A stretch of DNA of 5,967 bases from Treponema sp. UBA4328 (GCA_002394465.1 DGTU01000111.1:1-5967); one strand, 5' to 3'. Counted from the stretch's first letter, positions 1 through 5,967 are shown. Notes: a model not told the origin generated them from the letters alone. Translations and numbers: made by a program.

Positions 1-5
1 TCCAT

Positions 6-25
6 TGCCTAGTGTACACTAGGCA
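6..25. repeat. Perfect 20-bp palindrome upstream of the small lipoprotein promoter
   Basis: The half-site TGCCTAGTGT is followed directly by its exact reverse complement ACACTAGGCA, with no spacer and no mismatch. It ends 26 bases before the -35 hexamer of the gene at 117-284. A spacerless dyad at this distance would suit a homodimeric DNA-binding regulator (activator or repressor). As RNA it could also fold into an 8-bp stem with a GTAC loop. No U-rich run follows on the plus strand, which argues against a rightward terminator. On the minus strand only five further bases are visible, so leftward termination cannot be judged. The function is inferred only; the symmetry is seen directly. Confidence 0.75.
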
Positions 26-27
26 GA

Positions 28-79
28 ATAACAAACTTTTAAAAATATTCCTTGACTTTAAGAATCTAAGTGTTACAAT
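28..79 (+). promoter_or_regulatory. Strong sigma70-type promoter with A/T-rich upstream stretch and extended -10
   Basis: The -35 box TTGACT (52-57) matches TTGACA at 5 of 6 positions. The -10 box TACAAT (74-79) matches TATAAT at 5 of 6. The spacer is 16 bp, and TGT at 71-73 supplies the TGn extended -10 element. Bases 28-51 are rich in A and T tracts, like the UP elements that bind the RNA polymerase alpha subunit. The expected transcription start is near A86, giving a 5' UTR of about 31 bases before the ATG at 117. The elements together predict strong housekeeping expression. The start site itself is inferred from spacing. Confidence 0.85.
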
Positions 80-84
80 ATTTG

Positions 85-103
85 TATGGTTATTTAGACC
101 ATA
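85..103 (+). other. 5'-UTR stem-loop next to the Shine-Dalgarno
   Basis: TATGGT (85-90) pairs with ACCATA (98-103). A T91-G97 wobble can extend the stem, leaving a small A/T-rich loop. The hairpin would sit at or within a base or two of the predicted 5' end of the mRNA and stops exactly where the Shine-Dalgarno begins. A 5'-terminal stem of this kind can protect a short transcript from decay, as known for the ompA leader in E. coli. That role here is inference, and the stem is short enough that chance is possible. Confidence 0.4.
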
Positions 104-108
104 AGGAG
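103..108 (+). promoter_or_regulatory. Ribosome binding site of the small lipoprotein gene
   Basis: AAGGAG lies 8 bases upstream of the ATG at 117, which is close to ideal spacing. It fixes the start of the 55-residue reading frame, for which no other in-frame start with comparable support exists upstream. Confidence 0.9.
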
Positions 109-116
109 ATATTTTT

Positions 117-284
117 ATGAAAAAATTTGCTAAAATCGTATCAGTTGCACTTGTTACTCTTATGATCGCTACAGTATGTGTATCATGCAAGTCAAAGGAA
201 GAAAAAGCTGCTGAAGAAGCTGCTGCTGCAATCAACGCAGCTGCAAGTGCATACTCAGATACAGTTAAATCACTTAGCAACTAA
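117..284 (+). CDS. Small Ala-rich lipoprotein, 55 aa
   Basis: The protein begins MKKFAKIVSV, continues with a hydrophobic segment (about residues 7-22) and reaches a Val-Ser-Cys lipobox with Cys24 as the probable lipidated residue. Position -3 is Cys21 rather than Leu, which fits the looser spirochaete lipobox better than the E. coli rule. The mature part is only 32 residues: a charged stretch rich in Lys and Glu (25-34), then an Ala-rich stretch that is probably helical, ending KSLSN. Ten of the 32 mature residues are Ala. All 13 Ala codons end in A or T, unlike the mixed use in the large neighbour. No catalytic motif or known domain is visible. It resembles very small structural lipoproteins such as Lpp in size and helical character, but it lacks the C-terminal Lys used by Lpp to attach to peptidoglycan and shows no clear heptad pattern. 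It is monocistronic, with its own strong promoter, strong RBS and terminator, so it is likely abundant. It was too short to stand out by length; the coding call rests on these flanking signals and the signal peptide. Function unknown. Confidence 0.88.
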   Translation: MKKFAKIVSVALVTLMIATVCVSCKSKEEKAAEEAAAAINAAASAYSDTVKSLSN

Positions 285-306
285 TTTTAGTTAATTTCAC
301 TAAAAT
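284..306 (+). other. A/T-rich stem-loop in the 3' UTR
   Basis: ATTTTAGT (284-291) pairs perfectly with ACTAAAAT (299-306) around a 7-base loop. It begins in the last base of the TAA stop and ends three bases before the main terminator stem. It is weak because it has only one G-C pair. It might act as an auxiliary 3' structure or be incidental in A/T-rich DNA. Confidence 0.35.
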
Positions 307-308
307 AA

Positions 309-342
309 AAAAAAAGCTTCACGATTACGTGAAGCTTTTTTT
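309..342. terminator. Bidirectional intrinsic terminator between convergent genes
   Basis: The core stem GCTTCACG (316-323) pairs with CGTGAAGC (328-335) around an ATTA loop. Flanking A and T runs extend it to about 15 bp. On the plus strand the stem is followed by a T run (336-342), and on the minus strand the A run (307-315) becomes a T run. It therefore serves both the small lipoprotein gene, whose stop ends at 284, and the large minus-strand gene, whose stop codon occupies 351-353. The arrangement is compact: one hairpin closes both transcription units. Confidence 0.93.
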
Positions 343-350
343 ATGTCCTT

Positions 351-3300
351 TTACCTTGTTCCCTTGTTCTTAAGGCGGAACAGGATGTCAGGACTGCTTG
401 AACCTGTCGTTGCCATCATTTCGAGGGTTTCGCCCGGATAAAGAACATACCAGTCCTTATAGCCGACCCATGAACACTCTGATGCATACCAGCAGGTCGG
501 ACCTTCCGTTTCAGCATCTGACGGTACGTCACCGATTACAAATCCGTGGTAAGCCGGAGCACTTAATTCCCAGGTTACCCAGTACCACTGTCCGTGCATG
601 TTGTAGGTATCAGTATCGCCCGGAATGTTTCCGAAGCTTCCGTTCATGAGCTTAAAGCCTGAACTTGCTCCCCATGAAAGCGGGAAGGTACCGATGCTGT
701 TTCCGCCGGCCGGAGAGTCACCGCCGATAACCCAGACCCTGAGGTCCTTGAACTGAAGGTTTGTGTAAGCTGTTGAATCAGTTATTGTAGTAGTTCCCTT
801 GTTTTCGTAGATATGCGTATACTGGTTTCCGTCAGAATTCTTTCCTGAATCGTAGTTTGAATCAATCTTAAAGCGGAGGACGGTTCTTGTTGCATATTCA
901 TACGAAAGTTCCGAATACGTGCCCTTGACGGCTTTTGCTGCAATTGCAAACTTCTGGCCTGTGGCTGTATTGTATCCGGTTATGCTGTCTCCGAGAGTAA
1001 TTGTCTGGTTCGTCGTGTATGCGGTTGACGGAACCGGAATTGAAGGAGAATCAGTTTTCGTATCATATGAGTGTCTCTCGATTACCTGAACTGCTGTGCT
1101 TGTCTTTGTGTTTATGCTGTAGGTAACTGCTGCTCCAGGCGTGCGGCAGTCAATCCTCATCTGTGCTGTTGCCGGCATTGAAACAGAGGCACTTTTTGTA
1201 TTGCCTGCGCCAGATATTGCATAGCTTTCCTTTTTGATGCGGATGACAGGTGCTTCAACGCCTGCAGCGGTAAAGGTTCTTGAACTGTCAGCAGTGTTTT
1301 TATTCTGGACTTCATCAATTACCATTCCTGCCGGGATTGAAAGCGTATATGATGCGCCTTTTACCGGGAGTTTGTAAGCACTTCCAAGTTTAACCGTAAG
1401 AGTATCTTCATTAACCGTAACTGCACTTGCTACAACAGGAATTGAAATTAAGTGTTTTCCTGCTTTTTCAGTAAATGCATTTATGAGGTTAGTGTCTGTA
1501 TCGCTTACGTTAAAGTTAAGTATGTATTTTGTTGTCGTGTAGTTTTCAAGAAGTGAATTAACAGCTTCTGCTCCGATTACGCCTGCAGTGTAATAAGATG
1601 AGGCTGAAGGATAGACTGAAAGAAGTTCACCGTATTCGCTTGATGAAAGGACTGCAGGAACCCTGTAAGAAGATGTATCCTGGGTAAATACGATGTTTCC
1701 GCCTGACTTTGTTACCCTGCGGTTGTATTTAATCGTGAGGACGGCATCTTCTCCTTCTCCTGTAAGGGTAACCGATTCAATTTCCGGCTGTCCCGTAAGG
1801 ATCCTGATTTCGCGGTTTTCTGCAAAGCTCTTTCCGTCTGTTACGACGTCGGAAAATTTCATGCTGACCGGAACGGTTCCAAGCGTAACGTTAGAAGAAT
1901 CAAGGCTCCAGCCTGTAACGTCGATGTAGTCGTCACCTGAGTTATCGCCTTCTTCGATTACGTATGTAAAGGTAAAGTCTGTTCCCGTTGCTGCAGCTGT
2001 CTTACACTCGTTGAGGGTAATTGTCTTTGAAACGGAACCGACTTTAAGCGTAACGGTTGCATTCTTCGGAAGTGTCAGTGCACGCCTGAAGGTAATCTTT
2101 CCTGCAATTTTGTTTGTTTCAGTGCTTGCAGAATAGATTCCGTTCTGTGTGGTTGCAGTTATCTTGTTCAGCAGGTTTCCCTTGTCAACGCTTACCTGCT
2201 TTGGAACTGAATTGTCTGACTGGTTTCCGGCCTGGTCTGTCTGACGTGCGGTAATCGTGAAAGTACCGTTGTTCCTGAGGTATACTTCTCCCGAGTAAGA
2301 CTGCCAGGTTTCTCCGTTATCCGTACTGTATTCAAGGGTGGCACCGTCTTCACCGCTGAGGGTAAAGCTTGTTTCCTGGAATACGATCGAATTGTCCCAG
2401 TTTTCAGTAATTACAGGGGCAGCCGGACGTGAAGTGTCAATTTTGATTGAGGTAAGGTCTGTCGACGGGAGCGTACTGTCCGTAAGCGTATTTCCTGCGG
2501 TATCTTTAACTGTTACTCCGTCAAGAAGAATCTTCTTTAATGCAAGCGGAAGTACGGAAGTGCCGCTGTCTCCTGCTTCAACGTCGTAGGTAAACAGTAC
2601 ATACATTGAGCCGGTTGCCGTAGCAAGGCCTGTAGTTACGTAGTCGTTAGAAGTTTTATGAGAGTTTGAAGAGTTCTTGTGATTGAAGACAAGGCCGAGG
2701 TCGTCCTGATTATCAATCGTTACTGCTTCGTTGAATTTGAGCATGAGGATAATTGAGCTTCCGGCCATGTAATAGCCCGGTGAAGTAATTGCCGTAACGG
2801 ATTCAATAACCGGAGAAACCGTATCAATTTCGATGTTTCTCGTTCCCTTGAGGAGCTTAATTGAATCTGTAGGAAGCTCAGACGGGCAGAGGGTATCTGA
2901 ATTTGTATCGTACCAGCTGTTTCCGTTTGCAGTGATTGCAGTAACGTCAAGTTTTGATACGTTAATGTCACTCTGGCTTACTGTATATTCAAATATGTGT
3001 TTTGCCGTAGTGTTTCCTTCCTTGTAGACGGCTTTTCCGCCTGTGTTGAGGACGAGTTCCGGATTCTTTGTTCCGTTTTTGAACGTTACGTTCTTTGTAA
3101 ATTCAAGAGAAATGAGGATTTTGTCGCCGGCTTTATAGGCTCCGTCATTTGAGTCAGAACCGACGCGTTCAAGGCTTGCATTTGCAGTTTCAATGAATAC
3201 TGACCTTGAAACTGATGAAGTGTTTCCTCCGAAATCCCTGAGGGAAGCAGTCAATACGCCGCTTCGTCCAGGAGGAGTAATTGTTGCCGTCCAGGTTCCG

Positions 3301-5351
3301 TTCGTAAGGTTCTTGCTTGCGGTAATGGTGTTTGATGCCCAGTCGATTTCGATGTCGCCGGTTTTTGATGCATCATTCCATAAGGTCGTTGAGTTGTCGC
3401 TCCAGGTTCCCGTGATTGTTGCCGTTGCGCCGGATACGATTACCGGAAGGTTCGGAATATAGTCGCTGTCAGTAAGCTGATATTCTGTCGTAATTCCGTT
3501 GTTTTTGAGGGTCATCTTATTGAATGAGATTACAGGAGGCGTTGTGTCTCCGGTAAGTGACCATGAGAGGATTGTCCTTGTTTTTCCGTTGTCTTTTGCA
3601 CGGAAGATAAAATCCTGTGTCTTTAAAAGGTTCTTTCCTTCAGCAAGTCCGATGTTAAGGTCGGTGAAGAGGTTGAAGGTCTTTGTAAAGCTGTATTCGT
3701 AGCATTTGTCAGTTGAATTGTATGAAGGATCTCCGAGTGCAACATAGCATACCAGGTTTCCGTTAGAATCTTTGTATACAGGATTTGATGCAGAAACCTT
3801 TTCCCAGTCGTTTTCGGCAGGTGACATGTATTTAATCTTGTTTGCTACATTGCTGCTGAGGGAAGGATTTAAATATACGACTGCGAACGCACTGATGGTT
3901 CCGTCATCCGTAACTTTTCCTGTGAAGGTTATGTCGCCGTTCTGAGTCATAAGTGCACTTACGTTTTTTTCAGGAGAAGTAATTTGAATTTTCGGCGGCT
4001 GAACGTCCATAATCCTGAAATATCTTGTTTCTTCTGATGAAGAGCCGTAGATGTCTGTAACTTTAAGCGTAAGGCTGTAGCTTCCGTTTTCTGTCGGTGC
4101 AAGAACAGACCATGAAGAATAGGTTGCTGCGTCGCCTGAAAGTGCAAGCGGGGAAGTCTTGTACTGTGAATATGAGCCGTCGTTGTTCTTCTTGTTTAAG
4201 GTATATGTAAGGGATGCAATTCCGTCATCGTCCTGTGCTGAGCCTGAAATGCTTGAAGACGGATAAATTTCATATGCATTTTCTCCCTTGTCTTCAGTGT
4301 CACCCGTATAGGTTGTAATCCACGGAACGTCTGCTTCCGGATACCAGACGAAATAGCCGATAATCTTTTTCTGCCATGCGCCTGTGTCTGAAAGACAGGT
4401 TGTAACAATCCTTATTACGTGCTTTCCAGAAAGAAGATCCGGATTTTTTTCGCTGCTTACCCAGTCAGCTGCCGGAATCGTGTATTCCCAGTTCCTTAAG
4501 CTTTCTATTCCGTTTTCGCCTTTATAGAGTGTCTTTGTATAATAGATGACCGGAGCTTCAGTGTCGCCGAGGCTTACCTGTGAAGAAACTTTTTCTGCAT
4601 CCGGATCATCAATGAGTTCATCCCCGGTAACTTTTGCAATTCCTGCAGTAAGCTCTCCGCTGTCAAGATCAATCCTCAGTTCCTTAAAGGTTGCTGAGTT
4701 TTCAAGACGGCCCGAAAGCGTTATGTCTCCGTTAAAGAGGTTTTTTATTATATTAGAATCTTTTAATTGCCAGGTATCAGATACTGTCTTTACGTCATTA
4801 TATGCAGTTGCAAAAAGATCCGGTTTATATATCGTAGAATCCGGGTTTTCCTTGTCGACTGTCAGGCTTCCTTCAATTTTTGAAAGCTTTCCTGAGTTTT
4901 TCATTGCATCTTCTGCAATAATCCTGAAAGTAAAATTTGAATCGTTAAACGAATCTGCCTTGTCATTTACCGTATCAACATAAACTGACCAGTTCCATTT
5001 GTTGTTTCCTGCATATGTGCATGAAGCTTTATTCTGTTCAATGTCGGTCCAGTCTGATGAAGACGTTTTTTTCTGCCAGATTCCGCCTGTCGTAACCTGG
5101 TAGTGAATGTCTGCTTCATCAAAGTCAACGGTAATTTTAGTAACTTTTTCGTTATCAGTTGCGTAACCTGAAAGCGTGAATTCTCCAGGAACAGGATCAT
5201 TGTCACCTGAATGTGAAAGCAGGCTTACGACCGGTCCCTGAAGGTCAACTTCTTCACCAAGGCCAACGCTGCATGAAACTCCGGCAATGGAAAGAAGTGC
5301 AAGTACTGTTATTTTTAATGCTTTATTTAATTTTTTTACTGTCATTTTCAT
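351..5351 (-). CDS. Giant multi-domain Ig-like surface lipoprotein, 1666 aa
   Basis: The start ATG at 5351 is supported by a GGAG Shine-Dalgarno 9 bases upstream; an ATG two codons later is a weaker alternative. Residues 1-26 form a signal peptide (basic start, hydrophobic 12-25) ending at Val-Ser-Cys27, the probable lipid attachment site. Five Ig-like modules follow (about 36-166, 170-335, 338-448, 449-600, 601-717). Each carries an early strand like (T/S)(L/I/F)(S/T)G followed by Asp/Asn-rich residues (59-67, ~208, ~367, ~474, ~645), and some boundaries read D-x-x-x-P-P-x-I. Two modules resembling the repeats of giant bacterial adhesins come next (about 720-842 with KAGDKI, 843-970 with MAGSSI). 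Then come an Ig-like module (~971-1053), a third adhesin-type module (~1055-1186), a possible Big_5/SbsA-like module (~1188-1364) and a chitobiase-C-terminal-like module (~1365-1488, with C-R-T-P-G-A). The last part (~1490-1666) is rich in Trp, Gly and Tyr and belongs to no family I recognise. No enzyme active site is visible. It is probably anchored in a membrane and displayed in the periplasm or at the cell surface, with a binding or adhesive role by analogy. It follows the partial gene at 5370-5967 by 18 bases and ends at the shared terminator. Module boundaries are by eye. Confidence 0.95.
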   Translation of the reverse strand: MKMTVKKLNKALKITVLALLSIAGVSCSVGLGEEVDLQGPVVSLLSHSGDNDPVPGEFTLSGYATDNEKVTKITVDFDEADIHYQVTTGGIWQKKTSSSDWTDIEQNKASCTYAGNNKWNWSVYVDTVNDKADSFNDSNFTFRIIAEDAMKNSGKLSKIEGSLTVDKENPDSTIYKPDLFATAYNDVKTVSDTWQLKDSNIIKNLFNGDITLSGRLENSATFKELRIDLDSGELTAGIAKVTGDELIDDPDAEKVSSQVSLGDTEAPVIYYTKTLYKGENGIESLRNWEYTIPAADWVSSEKNPDLLSGKHVIRIVTTCLSDTGAWQKKIIGYFVWYPEADVPWITTYTGDTEDKGENAYEIYPSSSISGSAQDDDGIASLTYTLNKKNNDGSYSQYKTSPLALSGDAATYSSWSVLAPTENGSYSLTLKVTDIYGSSSEETRYFRIMDVQPPKIQITSPEKNVSALMTQNGDITFTGKVTDDGTISAFAVVYLNPSLSSNVANKIKYMSPAENDWEKVSASNPVYKDSNGNLVCYVALGDPSYNSTDKCYEYSFTKTFNLFTDLNIGLAEGKNLLKTQDFIFRAKDNGKTRTILSWSLTGDTTPPVISFNKMTLKNNGITTEYQLTDSDYIPNLPVIVSGATATITGTWSDNSTTLWNDASKTGDIEIDWASNTITASKNLTNGTWTATITPPGRSGVLTASLRDFGGNTSSVSRSVFIETANASLERVGSDSNDGAYKAGDKILISLEFTKNVTFKNGTKNPELVLNTGGKAVYKEGNTTAKHIFEYTVSQSDINVSKLDVTAITANGNSWYDTNSDTLCPSELPTDSIKLLKGTRNIEIDTVSPVIESVTAITSPGYYMAGSSIILMLKFNEAVTIDNQDDLGLVFNHKNSSNSHKTSNDYVTTGLATATGSMYVLFTYDVEAGDSGTSVLPLALKKILLDGVTVKDTAGNTLTDSTLPSTDLTSIKIDTSRPAAPVITENWDNSIVFQETSFTLSGEDGATLEYSTDNGETWQSYSGEVYLRNNGTFTITARQTDQAGNQSDNSVPKQVSVDKGNLLNKITATTQNGIYSASTETNKIAGKITFRRALTLPKNATVTLKVGSVSKTITLNECKTAAATGTDFTFTYVIEEGDNSGDDYIDVTGWSLDSSNVTLGTVPVSMKFSDVVTDGKSFAENREIRILTGQPEIESVTLTGEGEDAVLTIKYNRRVTKSGGNIVFTQDTSSYRVPAVLSSSEYGELLSVYPSASSYYTAGVIGAEAVNSLLENYTTTKYILNFNVSDTDTNLINAFTEKAGKHLISIPVVASAVTVNEDTLTVKLGSAYKLPVKGASYTLSIPAGMVIDEVQNKNTADSSRTFTAAGVEAPVIRIKKESYAISGAGNTKSASVSMPATAQMRIDCRTPGAAVTYSINTKTSTAVQVIERHSYDTKTDSPSIPVPSTAYTTNQTITLGDSITGYNTATGQKFAIAAKAVKGTYSELSYEYATRTVLRFKIDSNYDSGKNSDGNQYTHIYENKGTTTITDSTAYTNLQFKDLRVWVIGGDSPAGGNSIGTFPLSWGASSGFKLMNGSFGNIPGDTDTYNMHGQWYWVTWELSAPAYHGFVIGDVPSDAETEGPTCWYASECSWVGYKDWYVLYPGETLEMMATTGSSSPDILFRLKNKGTR
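5271..5351 (-). other. Lipoprotein signal peptide of the large protein
   Basis: Residues 1-27 consist of a Lys-rich start (K2, K6, K7, K10, K13), a hydrophobic core ITVLALLSIAGV and Ser26-Cys27; the Cys codon lies at 5271-5273. Position -3 is Gly, with Ala and Ile just before it, so a strict L-x-(A/G)-C rule misses it while a spirochaete-specific rule would probably accept it. The residue after Cys is Ser. The small lipoprotein in this window has the same Val-Ser-Cys ending. Confidence 0.8.
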
Positions 5352-5358
5352 ATCTGTT

Positions 5359-5366
5359 CTCTCCGG
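5359..5366 (-). promoter_or_regulatory. Ribosome binding site of the large lipoprotein gene
   Basis: Read on the minus strand, CCGGAGAG contains GGAG (5364-5361), with 9 bases before the ATG at 5351. It lies within the 18-base gap behind the upstream gene's stop codon. This supports the chosen start and translation from a shared mRNA. Confidence 0.8.
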
Positions 5367-5369
5367 TTT

Positions 5370-5967
5370 TTAGTTCCAGTTTTTCATTCCCGTACAGTAC
5401 GTATACTCACCCGGTTCCATTACACCCCAGTTCTGTGCCCAGTTGTAACCTGAACCGTTGCTCGAATAATTTGAGAATGATGATTCAACCAGAATTTCAT
5501 AGCTTACCCAGTAATAGTCCGTACTTGAAGAATTTGCCGTTTTTTCGCGGTAGAGGCGGCACAGATATGGAGAAGCAACATGGTTGTCGCGGAGCGGGAA
5601 GGGCGAAATATTCGGTTCGCCTGCAAAGCCCGTAGTTCCGCGGAGTGAAACGTCTGTCCAGCCGTTGCCGTTGTTTGCGCAGCTTCCGTTAGAATATATA
5701 GGATTTGAAAGCTGAACTACAGTCTGATAGATTCCTTCAAAGCCGCGTTCAGAGGCCGTAAAGCCTGTTTTTGTTCCCTGCGCAATAATGAACTGCTTGT
5801 ATGACTTGTTGTAATGACCGTAACCTCCGGCAAAAATACCTGAATACGTATTTCCTAAAGTGCCGTCAATTGAAGCCAGGTCAGCTGTGCTTGTGTAATA
5901 TGAATCTGACCTTGCGTTGTCATTGTTAATGTAGTGGCCTGCATAACCGGTTGTCGTGCAGGAATTT
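5370..5967 (-). CDS. 3' end of an upstream gene; C-terminus resembles that of the large lipoprotein (partial)
   Basis: The minus-strand frame is open from the window edge to a TAA at 5372-5370, giving 198 visible residues. The start lies outside the window, so total length and any signal peptide are unknown. The visible part is rich in Gly, Asn, Ser and Tyr and ends WGVMEPGEYTYCTGMKNWN. It contains TLG (5853-5861), GHYN, a hydrophobic QFIIAQ stretch, ASERGFEG, AG..NI..FPL and YYWVSYEI (W at 5508-5510), then W and PGE. The same landmarks occur in the same order in the C-terminal part of the neighbouring 1666-residue protein, so the two are probably paralogues or share one terminal module. The protein ends about 14 residues sooner after PGE than its neighbour does. 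Four Cys residues are visible. The 18-base gap to the downstream gene, with no terminator, indicates an operon. Function unknown; an exported ligand-binding or surface protein is likely by association. Confidence 0.88.
   Translation of the reverse strand, partial: NSCTTTGYAGHYINNDNARSDSYYTSTADLASIDGTLGNTYSGIFAGGYGHYNKSYKQFIIAQGTKTGFTASERGFEGIYQTVVQLSNPIYSNGSCANNGNGWTDVSLRGTTGFAGEPNISPFPLRDNHVASPYLCRLYREKTANSSSTDYYWVSYEILVESSFSNYSSNGSGYNWAQNWGVMEPGEYTYCTGMKNWN

Noticed and set aside
6..25. The palindrome as an intrinsic terminator of a gene to the left reading rightward
   Set aside because: It is followed by GAATAACAAAC rather than a T run, and no stop codon context to the left is visible, so I kept it as a dyad of unknown role.
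86..97. Leader mini-frame ATG GTT ATT TAG at the predicted transcription start
   Set aside because: It is only three codons long, has no Shine-Dalgarno and forms part of the 5' hairpin. Chance is the simplest explanation.
4546..4983. Plus-strand open frame of 145 codons
   Set aside because: It lies wholly inside the large minus-strand gene, has no Shine-Dalgarno that stands out, and its Ser/Val/Phe-rich product looks like the reverse reading of beta-sandwich codons. The minus frame has a signal peptide and recognisable domains.
351..5351. The large protein as an enzyme, autotransporter or phage tail/fibre protein
   Set aside because: There is no catalytic motif, no C-terminal beta-barrel pattern (it ends in basic, polar residues) and no phage genes nearby. 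The lipoprotein signal and Ig-like stalk point to an envelope-anchored protein.
5213..5635. Plus-strand open frame of 140 codons over the junction of the two minus-strand genes
   Set aside because: It covers the operon junction antisense. The minus frame from 5967 to 5370 is open and resembles the neighbour's C-terminus, and the Ser/Leu/Phe-rich low-complexity plus product shows no domain.
1..5967. CRISPR arrays, insertion sequences, tRNA or rRNA, riboswitches or a defence system
   Set aside because: I looked on both strands and saw no spaced direct repeats, transposase, structured RNA gene or defence-type enzyme domain. The window is filled by three coding genes and short control regions.

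Overview
The window looks like spirochaete DNA, most plausibly from a host-associated Treponema. This is inferred from three things: two proteins with a spirochaete-style relaxed lipobox (both end in Val-Ser-Cys), a very large mosaic Ig-like surface lipoprotein, and a medium-to-low GC content that is clearly more A/T-rich around the small gene at the left end. No rRNA, tRNA, housekeeping gene or other taxonomic marker is present, so the assignment is tentative.

Layout. Bases 1-116 hold a perfect 20-bp palindrome, an A/T-rich upstream stretch, a near-consensus promoter with extended -10, a short 5'-UTR hairpin and a strong Shine-Dalgarno. Bases 117-284 (+) encode a 55-residue Ala-rich lipoprotein. 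A weak A/T stem-loop and a strong hairpin (309-342) follow; the hairpin can terminate transcription from both sides. Bases 351-5351 (-) encode a 1666-residue lipoprotein made of about ten beta-sandwich (Ig-like) modules, a chitobiase-C-terminal-like module and an aromatic-rich C-terminal module of unknown family. Only 18 bases upstream of it, 5370-5967 (-) is the 3' end of another gene that runs out of the window.

How the genes relate. The two minus-strand genes are almost certainly co-transcribed. By eye their C-terminal ~135-190 residues share an ordered series of landmarks (TLG, GYN/GHYN, a hydrophobic AxA/IAQ strand, S-E, T-V, AG..I..FPL, YWV.(W/Y)E, PGE), so they look like tandem paralogues or two proteins carrying the same terminal module. 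A role in binding an extracellular ligand or in adhesion is likely for such architecture but is not proven. The small plus-strand gene is an independent, apparently highly expressed unit converging on them. I see no defence system, mobile element, CRISPR array or enzyme in the window. The most interesting material is the shared uncharacterised C-terminal module, the tiny lipoprotein with its strong expression signals, and the palindrome upstream of it.
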